Shown here piece after piece: positions 31,227-39,993 of a DNA stretch of 64,000 nt. The stretch is from Ensifer adhaerens (lineage in GTDB: Bacteria > Pseudomonadota > Alphaproteobacteria > Rhizobiales > Rhizobiaceae). Within the stretch, counting starts at the first letter, position 1. Each line of letters opens with the position of its first letter. The notes under the pieces are model-generated. The model saw nothing but the letters and a program-made list of their open reading frames with translations, was not told the origin of the DNA and did no database searches. The translations under genes and the position numbers were made by a program. The stretch is taken from contig NZ_JABEKT010000001.1 in the NCBI RefSeq assembly GCF_013283195.1, positions 372,001-436,000 of the forward strand, read 5' to 3'.

Positions 31227-32311
31227 TCGCAGATCGTGGTTAGCATCGGCATGGAAACGCCCGGGCTCCATTGGCGGAGTCCGGCAATCCTCCTCACGAT
31301 CTTTTCAGAGTGATGGTTAGCGATATCGGTGAGCCGATGATCGAGGAACGGGTTTCGGAAGCGGTCGAGCGTGGTTTCGACATAGGCGCTGGCCTGTTGC
31401 CCAAGGCCCTTGGCGGCAAAGGCAGGAACCACTTCCCGGTCGTAGATATCTTCGAGCCGCCTGGCGATATCGGCATGGCCAAGGATCTGCCGGACCGTTT
31501 CGCCGGGATCGCGCCGCCCCCTGATCCATATATCCGCAAGCACCGTGTGGCCGAGGTTGAGGATATGCAGCTTGAGCTTTTCATAGGGTGTCAGGTCGTC
31601 GACCAACAGCACGCATGCGTGCGCGCAAGGCGCCTTCAGCCCGGGCTGTTTCTCGATCGCCCATAAGGCGTAAGGCTCGGCCACGGCGCCGGCCGGCTCG
31701 ATCGGTTCGGAGACGATGCGGTCGACAAGCGTATTGGCCCAGATGACCTCGTTCGCCAGCCAGTCCGAGAGACGAGTGTCGTCAAGCCGCTCAAGCGCGA
31801 GCTCCAGCACGATCGCTTTCAGCACGTCGCCGTTGCGCGACACCAGTTCGCAGGGAAGGACAGTGAGCGGCTGGCCGCCGGCGTCGAAACGCGCTTTCAG
31901 AAGCAGCAGCAGTTTACCGGGAAAAGACCTCGGCACGGGCGCCGACAGGTCGTCGCCTGATGTGTCGTATCCAGTATCGCCGGTGTTGGAGATCAGAAAC
32001 TCGGCCTCTGCCGCCACGACATCACAAACTGCATCCCAGTTGCCGTCGGTCGACAGCGCGCGGGTGACGCTCGTGACCCGCTCGACCTTGTCGACCGGTT
32101 CGCCGTCGACAAGCCCACGGATCACTACAGGATATCCGCCAGGCTGCGTCAATGCCGCAAGACGTCCTGCTCGCTCGGCTGAACCTGTGGTCTGGACGAC
32201 CGTGATGTGTCCGGGTGCCGCCTGCCGATGGAGCGCTTCGCTGATGAAGAGATCGGCATGGGCCTGGAGAAAACGGCTCGTCCCAAACTGCACAAACGGT
32301 GTCTTCATCAT
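31220..32311 (-). CDS. uxaB: Tagaturonate reductase-like oxidoreductase (UxaB, mannitol dehydrogenase family)
   Basis: A 363-residue NAD-dependent polyol/sugar-acid dehydrogenase. The nucleotide-binding part reads VQFGTSRFLQAHADLF; later VIRGLVDGE, FLISNTGDTGYD, LPCELVSRNGD and NTLVDRIVSEP align in order with E. coli UxaB as I remember it; the catalytic helix block is DDLTPYEKLKLHILNLGHT, with the lysine and asparagine expected for the family. It is shorter than E. coli UxaB (about 480), lacking the last part. It would reduce D-tagaturonate to D-altronate. ATG-ATG at 32311/32308. It lies 17 bases behind gntR, so they form a unit. Confidence 0.8.
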   Translation of the reverse strand: MMKTPFVQFGTSRFLQAHADLFISEALHRQAAPGHITVVQTTGSAERAGRLAALTQPGGYPVVIRGLVDGEPVDKVERVTSVTRALSTDGNWDAVCDVVAAEAEFLISNTGDTGYDTSGDDLSAPVPRSFPGKLLLLLKARFDAGGQPLTVLPCELVSRNGDVLKAIVLELALERLDDTRLSDWLANEVIWANTLVDRIVSEPIEPAGAVAEPYALWAIEKQPGLKAPCAHACVLLVDDLTPYEKLKLHILNLGHTVLADIWIRGRRDPGETVRQILGHADIARRLEDIYDREVVPAFAAKGLGQQASAYVETTLDRFRNPFLDHRLTDIANHHSEKIVRRIAGLRQWSPGVSMPMLTTICDQ

Positions 32312-32328
32312 GGCGTTCCGGTAGCTGG

Positions 32329-33207
32329 CTATGGAATGGATTGCAGCAGCGTCTCGCGCGCCGAGCGCAGATGACGCCTGCAGGCTTCCTCGGCGCGTTT
32401 GGCATCGTGCGACCGCAGCGCTTCGATATAGGCAAGATGTTCTTCCAGCGCCCGCGCGTTTCGCTGCCGCGCGTTGGTCTTGTTCCATTGGTAGTGGTAG
32501 TGGAACACGATCGAGATGATGTCGTAGAAATCGACGATGAAACGATTGCTCGACGATTTGTGCACGAGCAGATGGAAGCGCTCGTCGAGCTCGGAGAATT
32601 CCTTGTAGCGGTTGTCGATGTCCGCGAGGATCTCGTGGTGCAGCGCTTCGATCCTGCTCAACTCCTGCCAGGCCGAATGGCTGTCCGGCAGCGCCACGAA
32701 GCTTGCAGCCGAGCGAAGCTCGAACATCTCGCGGACCTCGGTCAGTTCCAGCGCAAATTCGCGGGTAAAGCCCTTGAGGATCCAGTGGCTGTTCGGCCGC
32801 TTCTCGATCAGCCCGAACCGGCTGAAGCGGATCAGGAATTCCCGCACGCTGGTGGTGCCGGTGCCGATCTCGCGCGCCAGTTCCAGCTCGTTGATCTGCA
32901 TGCCCGGCTCGGCGCCACCGGCCAGAATCCGGCGCATGAAGCTGCGCTCGATGATTTCCGCGAGTGAATCCGTTTCTTCCGTCGGGAAGTAATCGTCCGG
33001 CCGCGGTTGGCGCAGCACGATCTTCTTGCGCTTGTCCCAGGTGATCAGCTTCGCCTCCTCGAAGCGGCCGAGAATGGCCCGCACCGTCGTCCGGCTGACG
33101 CCGAGCACCTGTCCCAGCTCCGGTTCGGAAGGCAGGGAGGATGTTTCCGCCAGCACTTTCAGGCAGCGGTTATAGGCATCCTTGAAGACGGTGTTCTGCT
33201 TTGCCAT
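32329..33207 (-). CDS. GntR-family regulator with two winged-helix domains and an FCD-like C-terminus
   Basis: A 292-residue protein, longer than the 220-250 usual for FadR-type GntR regulators. The extra length is a second N-terminal winged helix. Wing 1, residues about 5-65: SLPSEPELGQVLGVSRTTVR then AILGRFEEAKLI. Wing 2, residues about 80-140: AEPGMQINELELAREIGTGT then TSVREFLIRFSRFGLIEKR. The C-terminal part (about 145-290) is a helical ligand domain with spaced histidines (ERFHLLVHKSSSNRF, RRHLRSARE) as in metal-binding FCD domains. It is divergent from uxaA and upstream of uxaB, so it is the natural regulator of the cluster, probably answering a sugar acid. Confidence 0.85.
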   Translation of the reverse strand: MAKQNTVFKDAYNRCLKVLAETSSLPSEPELGQVLGVSRTTVRAILGRFEEAKLITWDKRKKIVLRQPRPDDYFPTEETDSLAEIIERSFMRRILAGGAEPGMQINELELAREIGTGTTSVREFLIRFSRFGLIEKRPNSHWILKGFTREFALELTEVREMFELRSAASFVALPDSHSAWQELSRIEALHHEILADIDNRYKEFSELDERFHLLVHKSSSNRFIVDFYDIISIVFHYHYQWNKTNARQRNARALEEHLAYIEALRSHDAKRAEEACRRHLRSARETLLQSIP

Positions 33208-33484
33208 TGCCAGGGTCCGGGCGGTTGAGGTTTCGCGGGCGACGGAGCGCTGATGCGATCAGCCTTCGTCGGCCGCCGATCTAGCCTGCCGCAGCGCACT
33301 TGTCTTCGTCTCTCGCACGAAAATCATGACGTTTCTCCCCTGTGGTCGCTGTGCTCGCGGGCGCACGTCGTACCGCTGCACTTGTCTCGCCGCATAATAC
33401 CCATTGACGGCAATCTGTCTATTGTGGATAAAAGACAAATAGGCCTTTCTCGAAATCGCAGCAATTTTCACGGAGAACATCAGG
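33208..33484. promoter_or_regulatory. Divergent gntR/uxaA promoter region
   Basis: 277 bases. TGTCT (33416-33420) and AGACA (33433-33437) form an inverted repeat around an AT-rich centre containing GATAAAAGA (33427-33435). The same 9-mer occurs upstream of the binding-protein gene (36209-36217), which makes it a candidate GntR operator element. TGTGGATAA (33423-33431) also reads as a DnaA box, but stands alone. Confidence 0.5.
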
Positions 33485-34990
33485 GTGTCAGTGCCGTCTT
33501 CAATCCTTCTGGCGCCCGAGGACAATGTGGTCGTGGCAACGCTTACGATCGCGCCCGGCGAAGCTCTGCCGGGCGGCGTCCGCACGGCGACGAAGATCGA
33601 TCCGGGCCACAAGGTTGCGATCCGGCCAATCCATGCGGGCGATCCCGTGGTCAAATATGCCCAGGCGATCGGGCGCGCGACCAGCGACATAAAAGCCGGC
33701 GAGCATGTGCATTCCCACAACCTCTCCTTCGATCAGGATCGGCTGGCGATCAGCCCGCAAGGCGCGCCGGAAGAGGCGAGCGCTGCCGACAGGGCGCGCA
33801 CTTTCATGGGCTATCGACGCGGCGACGGACGGGCGGCGACGCGCAACTATATCGGCATCATTGCCAGCGTGAACTGTTCCACCACGGTCTGTCGGGCGAT
33901 CGCCGAGGAGGCCAACAGGCGCATCTTGCCGAAATACGAAGGCATCGACGGCTTCGTCCCCATCGTCCATGACCAGGGCTGCGGCATGTCTTCGACCGGC
34001 GACGGCATGATGAACCTGCACAGGACGTTGGCGGGCTACGCAAGGCATGTGAATTTCGGTGGCGTGCTGATGGTCGGGCTTGGCTGCGAGGTCAATCAGT
34101 TGACGCTCTACGGGCAAAGCGGGGCAGGGCATGAAAAGCGCCATTTCAATATCCAGGAGGCTGGCGGCTCGCGGCGTTCGGTCGAGCGGGCGCTCGGCAT
34201 GCTCGACGAAATTGCCGAGGAAGTCGGCCGGCAGCGTCGTGTTGCCATTCCGGTGAGCGAGATCATCGTCGGTCTGCAATGCGGCGGCTCTGACGGCCTG
34301 TCCGGCATCACCGCCAACCCGGCTCTGGGGGCGGCGGTGGATATCCTGGCGGCCGCCGGCGGCACCGCGATCCTGTCCGAGACCTCGGAAATCTACGGTG
34401 CCGAACATCTGCTGCGCAGCCGGGCCGCCAACGACGCGGTTGCCGCCAAGCTCGATGGTCTGATCGCCTGGTGGGAAAACTATGTGGCGCTGCACGGCGC
34501 CTCGCTCGACAACAATCCTTCGCCGGGCAACAAGCGCGGTGGTCTGACGACCATTTTGGAGAAGTCGCTGGGGGCTGTGGCCAAGGGCGGCCGTTCGCCG
34601 CTCAATGCGGTCTACGGCTATGCCGAGCGCGTCACCGAACACGGCCTCGTCTTCATGGATACACCCGGCTACGACCCGGTATCGGCGACCGGCCAGGTTG
34701 CCGGCGGCGCCAATGTGATTGCCTTTACCACTGGCCGCGGCAGCTGTTTCGGCTGCAGGCCGGCACCGTCGATCAAGCTGACCAGCAACACCGCGCTGTT
34801 TCAGGCGATGGAAGAAGACATGGACATCGATTGTGGCGTGATCGCCTCCGGGGAGGCGACGATCGCCGGTCTCGGCCGCGAGATCTTTGATCTGATCATC
34901 GATACCGCTTCAGGAAAGAAGACCAAGAGCGAACTCTTCGGTTACGGCGACAACGAATTCGTGCCCTGGCATCTCGGGGCGACACTCTGA
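33485..34990 (+). CDS. uxaA: Altronate dehydratase (UxaA family)
   Basis: A 501-residue iron-dependent sugar-acid dehydratase turning D-altronate into 2-keto-3-deoxy-D-gluconate. Both family parts are present: an N-terminal SAF domain (residues about 10-85, ending GEHVHSHNLSF) and the C-terminal catalytic part. Conserved blocks: FVPIVHDQGCGMSSTGDGM, VGLGCEVNQLTLYG, GLQCGGSDGLSGITANPALG, NNPSPGNKRGGLTTILEKSLG and TTGRGSCFGCRPAPSIKLTSN; several cysteines could hold the metal centre. It starts at a GTG (33485) with CGGAGAAC upstream. It leads the plus-strand operon uxaA-AKR-ABC-ADH. Confidence 0.88.
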   Translation: MSVPSSILLAPEDNVVVATLTIAPGEALPGGVRTATKIDPGHKVAIRPIHAGDPVVKYAQAIGRATSDIKAGEHVHSHNLSFDQDRLAISPQGAPEEASAADRARTFMGYRRGDGRAATRNYIGIIASVNCSTTVCRAIAEEANRRILPKYEGIDGFVPIVHDQGCGMSSTGDGMMNLHRTLAGYARHVNFGGVLMVGLGCEVNQLTLYGQSGAGHEKRHFNIQEAGGSRRSVERALGMLDEIAEEVGRQRRVAIPVSEIIVGLQCGGSDGLSGITANPALGAAVDILAAAGGTAILSETSEIYGAEHLLRSRAANDAVAAKLDGLIAWWENYVALHGASLDNNPSPGNKRGGLTTILEKSLGAVAKGGRSPLNAVYGYAERVTEHGLVFMDTPGYDPVSATGQVAGGANVIAFTTGRGSCFGCRPAPSIKLTSNTALFQAMEEDMDIDCGVIASGEATIAGLGREIFDLIIDTASGKKTKSELFGYGDNEFVPWHLGATL

Positions 34991-35030
34991 CGATGTGATT
35001 TCGCGCATCCTTGGGGGAGGAGACAAGGGA

Positions 35031-36050
35031 ATGCAGACGAGAAAGATCGGTCGCACCGACCTGTCGGTGACCGAATACAGTTTTGGCGCCGCCGGCCTTG
35101 GCGGGCTCTACAGGGAGTGCACGCGAGACGCGGCAATGGCAACGCTGGATGCCGCCTGGTCCGCCGGCTTGCGCTACTTCGACGTTGCGCCGTACTACGG
35201 GCTCGGTCTTGCCGAACGGCGGGTCGGCGATTTCCTGCGCGACAAGCCGCGTGACGAGTTTGTGCTATCCACCAAAGTTGGCCGGCTGTTGCATCCGGTG
35301 CCGGAAGGTGATGTGCCCGACTATTCCTACGTCAAGCCGCTGAACTTCGACGTAGCGTACGACTACAGCTACGATGCCATCATGCGTTCGGTCGAATTCA
35401 GCTATGCGCGCCTCGGTCTCAATCGCATCGATATCCTCTATGTGCACGATATCGGCGTCTACACCCATGGCGCCGCCCGCAACGCCGTCTACCTGAAGCA
35501 ATTGCTGGATTCGGGCCTGAAGGCGCTGGAGGAACTGAAGGCGGGCGGCGTCATCGCCGCCTACGGTCTGGGGGTCAACGAGGTCCCGGTTTGCCTCGAC
35601 GTGATGCGGCACGCCGATATCGACTGCATCCTGCTTGCGGGCCGCTACACGCTGCTCGACCGGTCCGCCGTCGTCGAGCTTCTGCCGCTCTGCGAAAAGA
35701 AGAAGACGTCGCTTATCGTCGGCGGCGTGTTCAACTCAGGCATCCTTGCGACCGGTCCCGTCGATGGCGCGCATTTCGACTATATGCCGGCCAACAGCGA
35801 GGTCCTTGAGAAGGTCGGCGCGATGGAGCGGATCGCCCGGGAGCGGGGTGTACCGCTTGCCGCTGCCGCCATGCAGTTCCCGCTCGACAATCCGGTGGTT
35901 GCCTCGGTCCTGCTCGGGACAGCGAAACCGGAGAGCTTGCGGCGCAACATGGATGCGCTGAGGCACAGACTGTCTACGGACGATTTTTCGGCCTTTGAGC
36001 CCTACACGCTTGTGGCGCCGGAGCTTGGATTGGAGGCTGTCCGGGCCTGA
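35031..36050 (+). CDS. Aldo/keto reductase, L-galactose / L-fucose (D-threo-aldose) 1-dehydrogenase type
   Basis: A 339-residue AKR-fold enzyme. The AKR tetrad can be placed: Asp in YFDVAPYYGLGLAERRVGDF, Tyr in the same segment, Lys in LSTKVGRLL, His in IDILYVHDIG. Bacterial D-threo-aldose dehydrogenases and plant L-galactose dehydrogenase share this YSFGAAGLGGLY-type start and the VPDYSYVKPLNFDVAYDYSY loop (long and aromatic). It would oxidise L-galactose or L-fucose at C1 to the lactone. ATG at 35031 follows GGGGGAGGAG. It sits 40 bases behind uxaA. No lactonase gene is in the window; hydrolysis may be spontaneous or encoded elsewhere. Confidence 0.83.
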   Translation: MQTRKIGRTDLSVTEYSFGAAGLGGLYRECTRDAAMATLDAAWSAGLRYFDVAPYYGLGLAERRVGDFLRDKPRDEFVLSTKVGRLLHPVPEGDVPDYSYVKPLNFDVAYDYSYDAIMRSVEFSYARLGLNRIDILYVHDIGVYTHGAARNAVYLKQLLDSGLKALEELKAGGVIAAYGLGVNEVPVCLDVMRHADIDCILLAGRYTLLDRSAVVELLPLCEKKKTSLIVGGVFNSGILATGPVDGAHFDYMPANSEVLEKVGAMERIARERGVPLAAAAMQFPLDNPVVASVLLGTAKPESLRRNMDALRHRLSTDDFSAFEPYTLVAPELGLEAVRA

Positions 36051-36201
36051 CGCTTCGGGAGCCGGATCAGCGATCTTCGCGGATAGGGTTCCCGGACGCC
36101 GCATATCGAAACGCAACGCCGGAGGAGGCAGCACAGTCACGCAAATCGCAGCAACGACTGCTTGCAAAGCGGACAGTGTTGTATTAGCGTTTCGATATGT
36201 T

Positions 36202-36247
36202 TTTTATCGATAAAAGATCGATCTGCAAGCACCTGGCAGATCGATCT
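36202..36247 (+). promoter_or_regulatory. Palindromic operator and 12-bp inverted repeat upstream of the ABC transporter
   Basis: TTTTATCGATAAAA (36202-36215) is a perfect 14-base palindrome and contains the GATAAAA half-site. Directly after it AGATCGATCTGC (36215-36226) and GCAGATCGATCT (36236-36247) are perfect 12-base arms with a 9-base spacer. The region is 40-85 bases before the binding-protein ATG, so it may hold a regulator site and a leader hairpin. Confidence 0.6.
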
Positions 36248-36286
36248 CCATAAGATGGAACGAGGTGCACTGAGAGGAGAAACCCA

Positions 36287-37276
36287 ATGAGCATAACCAA
36301 GCACATTCTTTCCCGTCGTGCCTTCACCGCTCTCGCCGGAGCCGCGATGATCGCCACCATGGCGCCGGCCGCGTCCTTCGCGCAGGATGTCACCATTCCG
36401 ATCATCGTCAAGGACACCACGTCGTTCTACTGGCAGATCGTGCTGGCTGGTGCGCGTGCAGCCGGCAAGGATCTCGGCGTCAACGTTCCCGAACTCGGCG
36501 CACAGTCCGAATCCGATATCAACGGTCAGATCAGCATTCTCGAAAACGCCGTTGCCGGTTCCCCGGCTGCCGTCGTGATCTCGCCGACGGAATTCAAGGC
36601 TCTGGGCAAACCGATCGACGAGGCCGCTAAAGCGGTTCCGATCATCGGCATCGACTCCGGCGCCGATTCCAAGGCCTTCTCCTCGTTCCTGACGACCGAC
36701 AACGTTCAGGGTGGCAGGATCGCTGCTGATGGTCTGGCTGCAGCGATCAAGGAAATGTCGGGCAAGGAAGAGGGCGATATCGCCATTATCACCAGCCTGC
36801 CGGGCGTCGGTTCGCTCGACCAGCGCCGCGAAGGCTTCCTCGACCAGATCAAGACGAAATATCCGGGCTTCAAGGTCGTCGCCGACAAATATGCCGATGG
36901 TCAGGCAACCACAGGCCTCAACATGATGACCGACCTGATCACCGCCAACCCGAACCTTGTCGGCGTCTTTGCCTCCAACCTGATCATGGCGCAGGGCGTT
37001 GGTCAGGCGATCGCCGAAAACAAGCTCGGCGACAAGATCAAGGTTATCGGCTTCGACAGCGACGAGAAGACCGTCGGCTTCCTGAAGGAAGGCGTTTTGG
37101 CTGGCCTCGTCGTCCAGGATCCCTATCGCATGGGCTATGATGGCGTGAAGACGGCGCTTGCGGTCTCGAAGAAGGAGAAGGTCGAGGCCAATGTCGATAC
37201 CGGCGCCAATCTGGTGACCAAGGCGAACATGGCTGAGCCGAAGATCGACGCTCTGCTCAACCCGAAGGTCAATTGA
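36287..37276 (+). CDS. Sugar ABC transporter, periplasmic binding protein (ribose/galactose type)
   Basis: A 329-residue exported solute-binding protein of the peripla_BP_4/RbsB kind. Signal peptide: basic SITKHILSRRAF, hydrophobic AGAAMIATMAPAA, cleavage after SFA near residue 32. The mature part has DTTSFYWQIVLAGARAAGKD, VVISPTEFKALGKPIDEA, IGIDSGADSKAF and GGRIAADGL. GAGAGGAG before the ATG. It precedes an ATPase and a permease, making a full importer. The substrate is likely the cluster's sugar (L-galactose or L-fucose), by context only. Confidence 0.92.
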   Translation: MSITKHILSRRAFTALAGAAMIATMAPAASFAQDVTIPIIVKDTTSFYWQIVLAGARAAGKDLGVNVPELGAQSESDINGQISILENAVAGSPAAVVISPTEFKALGKPIDEAAKAVPIIGIDSGADSKAFSSFLTTDNVQGGRIAADGLAAAIKEMSGKEEGDIAIITSLPGVGSLDQRREGFLDQIKTKYPGFKVVADKYADGQATTGLNMMTDLITANPNLVGVFASNLIMAQGVGQAIAENKLGDKIKVIGFDSDEKTVGFLKEGVLAGLVVQDPYRMGYDGVKTALAVSKKEKVEANVDTGANLVTKANMAEPKIDALLNPKVN

Positions 37277-37388
37277 CGGCAATCGGCGGCAAGCGCGCGA
37301 GCGTCGCCTGCCGCCGAGAATACGGGTGCCAGCGGTCGGATACGAGGACCGGCCGCTGGCAGTCCGCACGATGGGGAGGAGTGCTGAG

Positions 37389-38942
37389 ATGCCAGGTCTC
37401 GACGAGGTCAGCGATATCAAGAGCGACGGTCTGAGGACGGCTGCCCGCCACCCGGTGCCGAAGGGCGAACCGATCCTGGAAATGCGAGCGCTGCAGAAGA
37501 AGTACGGCGCTGTCGAAGCATTGAAACCCGCCTCAATCACATTCCTGTCCGGAGAAGTTCATGCAATCGTCGGCGAAAATGGCGCCGGCAAGTCGACACT
37601 GATCAAGCTTCTGACCGGCGTGATCCGCCGCACCTCGGGCGAAATCTACTGGTGTGGCAAGCCGGTTCAGCTCGACAACCCGCAGGAGGCGATCGCGCGC
37701 GGCATCAACGCCGTGCATCAGGAGGTCGTGCTTTGCCCGCACTTGAGCGTGGCCGCCAACATGTTCCTCGGCGACGAGATCAACAGCGCCGGCCTGATGC
37801 GCAAGCGTGCCATGACCGAGGCGGCCCAGAGCGTGCTTGATGATCTTGGCTTCAACCTGCCGGCAGCCGCAACGCTCGGCAGCCTGACGATCGGCCAGCA
37901 ACAGCTGGTCGCGACCGCCCGCGCCGCCATGCGCGGCACCCAGTTTTTGATCTTCGACGAGCCGACCGCCTATCTGACCCGCCAGGAATCCGCCCAGCTC
38001 TTCCGGCTCATTCGCCGGCTACAGGGCGAGGGGGTGACGATCGTCTATATCAGCCACCGCATGGAGGAGGTGTTCGAACTCGCCGATCGTGTGTCGGTGC
38101 TGCGCGACGGCACCCATGTCGGCACGCGAAAGATCGGCGAGACCAACGACGCCGAGTTGATCACCCTGATGATCAACCGCACGATCGAGCAGATCTATCA
38201 CAAGGAACATTTTCAAGCCGGCGAAACGATCCTTGAAACCCGGGGCTTGAGCGGCCCCGGCTTCGAGGATGTGTCGCTCACCGTTCGTGCCGGCGAGATC
38301 GTCGGCCTCTATGGCCTGATCGGTGCCGGACGCAGCGAGTTTGCCCTTGGCCTCTACGGTCGCCATGCGGCGACTGCAGGCGAGGTCTACTGGCAGGGAC
38401 GCAAGGTCAATATCGCCAATGAACGCAAGGCGATGGACCTCGGCATCGCGCTGGCGCCCGAAAGCCGGCGCGACCAGGGCCTTTGCCTCAACCTGCCGAT
38501 CGGCCTCAATATCAATCTGCCGATCTTCAGTCGGTTGACTCGCGGTCTGACGATCAACCGTCTGAAAGAAATCGAGAATGCCGACAGGCAGATCCGCGAT
38601 CTGAAGATCAAGACGCCGTCACGCCGTGTTCTGGCGTCGGCGATGTCCGGCGGCAATCAGCAGAAGATCGTCATCGGCAAGTGGCTGAGCCACGGCGCCA
38701 AGCTGTTCATCTTCGACGAACCGACGGTCGGCGTCGATGTCGGCACCAAGGCGGAAATCTACCGGCTGTTCGCCCGACTTCTGGAGAACGGCGCAGGGAT
38801 CATCCTGATCTCCTCCTATCTGCCGGAGGTCTACGAACTCTCCGATCGCCTGCACGTGTTTCGGCGTGGGCGGCTGGTCGCCAGCCACGATTACCGCGCC
38901 GCAAGCCACGAGGAAGTGCTGACGCAGGCGATCGGCGTCTGA
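37389..38942 (+). CDS. Sugar ABC transporter, duplicated ATPase (RbsA/MglA type)
   Basis: A 517-residue protein with two nucleotide-binding domains. Domain 1: Walker A VGENGAGKSTLIKLLTG at residues about 61-77, the signature position TIGQQQLVATARAAM, Walker B FLIFDEPTAYL. Domain 2: degenerate Walker A GLIGAGRSEFALGLYGR, signature SGGNQQKIVIGKWL, Walker B LFIFDEPTVGVDVG. This is the asymmetric layout of ribose-type systems. The ATG at 37389 follows GGGGAGGAG; the frame opens earlier (37326), but those residues are not family-like. Confidence 0.94.
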   Translation: MPGLDEVSDIKSDGLRTAARHPVPKGEPILEMRALQKKYGAVEALKPASITFLSGEVHAIVGENGAGKSTLIKLLTGVIRRTSGEIYWCGKPVQLDNPQEAIARGINAVHQEVVLCPHLSVAANMFLGDEINSAGLMRKRAMTEAAQSVLDDLGFNLPAAATLGSLTIGQQQLVATARAAMRGTQFLIFDEPTAYLTRQESAQLFRLIRRLQGEGVTIVYISHRMEEVFELADRVSVLRDGTHVGTRKIGETNDAELITLMINRTIEQIYHKEHFQAGETILETRGLSGPGFEDVSLTVRAGEIVGLYGLIGAGRSEFALGLYGRHAATAGEVYWQGRKVNIANERKAMDLGIALAPESRRDQGLCLNLPIGLNINLPIFSRLTRGLTINRLKEIENADRQIRDLKIKTPSRRVLASAMSGGNQQKIVIGKWLSHGAKLFIFDEPTVGVDVGTKAEIYRLFARLLENGAGIILISSYLPEVYELSDRLHVFRRGRLVASHDYRAASHEEVLTQAIGV

Positions 38943-38982
38943 TCGCGACAATGAAAATCAAGGGCAAGCAGGGAGAACGACG

Positions 38983-39960
38983 ATGAGTGCTGAAACGGTC
39001 GAAAGCGGAACGGGTCCGGCGCCGCGGAAAGGCGTGAGCATTCTGTTCGGCCTGACGCTTCTCGGGCTCCTGCTTTTCCTCTGGCTGCTCCTGGGCCTTG
39101 CCACCAACAGTTTCTGGACGCCGAACAACATCAGCAACCTCTTGCGCCAGGGTGCGATGACGGCGATCCTCGCCGTCGGCCAGACCTTCGTTATCATCAC
39201 TGCCGGCATCGATCTGTCCGTCGGTGCCGTTGTCGGCTTCACCAGCGTCATCGTCGCCTGGCTGCTTGCCGCCGGCGTGCCGCTCTGGATCGCCATCATC
39301 CTGACGCTCGCCTTCGGCGTCTTGATCGGCGCTTTCCATGCCTTCGGCATCGTTCGCATGGGGCTGCCGCCGTTCATCATCACGCTCGCAACGCTGACGT
39401 CGCTGCGCGGCATCGGGCTCTTGATCACCAACGGCTCGACGATCTCGATTACCAACGAGGCCTTCACCAATTTTTCCCGCGCCGATTTTCTCGGCGTGCC
39501 AAGCCTGTTCTGGATGGTGATCGTGGTGGCGATCCCGGCCTATGTCTTCCTGCACCTGAGCCGCTTCGGCCGCTACCTCTTTGCCGTCGGCTCCAACAGC
39601 GAGGCGGCGCGGCTTTCCGGTGTCAACGTGCATCGCACCATCTATCTCGCCTACATTCTGTCTTCGACCTGCGCCGCCTTCGTCGGCCTGCTCCTCGCCT
39701 CTCGCATCGGCATCGGCAACGCCACCCAGGCCGAAGGCTGGGAACTGCAGGCGATTGCCTCCTCGGTCATCGGCGGCACCAGTCTCTTCGGCGCGGTCGG
39801 CTCGGTGCATGGCCCGCTGCTCGGCGCCTTCATCCTCGCCACGATCAACAACGGTGCCAACCTGCTCAACGTCAATTCGTTCTGGCAGCGCATCATCACC
39901 GGCGTGCTGATCATCGTGATCGTCTATTTTGACCAGCTCAGGCGGCGCGGCGCCCGTTAG
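38983..39960 (+). CDS. Sugar ABC transporter, permease (RbsC type)
   Basis: A 325-residue membrane protein with about 8-10 hydrophobic helices, starting ILFGLTLLGLLLFLWLLLG. Family signatures: AVGQTFVIITAGIDLSVGAV near residue 70, then the EAARLSGVNVHRTIYLAYIL coupling loop and GGTSLFGAVGSVHGPLLGAF near 265. A single permease gene suggests a homodimer. It is 40 bases behind the ATPase and 33 before the dehydrogenase. Confidence 0.94.
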   Translation: MSAETVESGTGPAPRKGVSILFGLTLLGLLLFLWLLLGLATNSFWTPNNISNLLRQGAMTAILAVGQTFVIITAGIDLSVGAVVGFTSVIVAWLLAAGVPLWIAIILTLAFGVLIGAFHAFGIVRMGLPPFIITLATLTSLRGIGLLITNGSTISITNEAFTNFSRADFLGVPSLFWMVIVVAIPAYVFLHLSRFGRYLFAVGSNSEAARLSGVNVHRTIYLAYILSSTCAAFVGLLLASRIGIGNATQAEGWELQAIASSVIGGTSLFGAVGSVHGPLLGAFILATINNGANLLNVNSFWQRIITGVLIIVIVYFDQLRRRGAR

Positions 39961-39993
39961 GCGCCCGGCTCCCAACAACATACGGAAAATGCC

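Noticed and set aside
33423-33431. TGTGGATAA, an exact DnaA box, between gntR and uxaA
   Set aside because: A single isolated box far from the origin; it lies inside the candidate GntR element and is probably chance.
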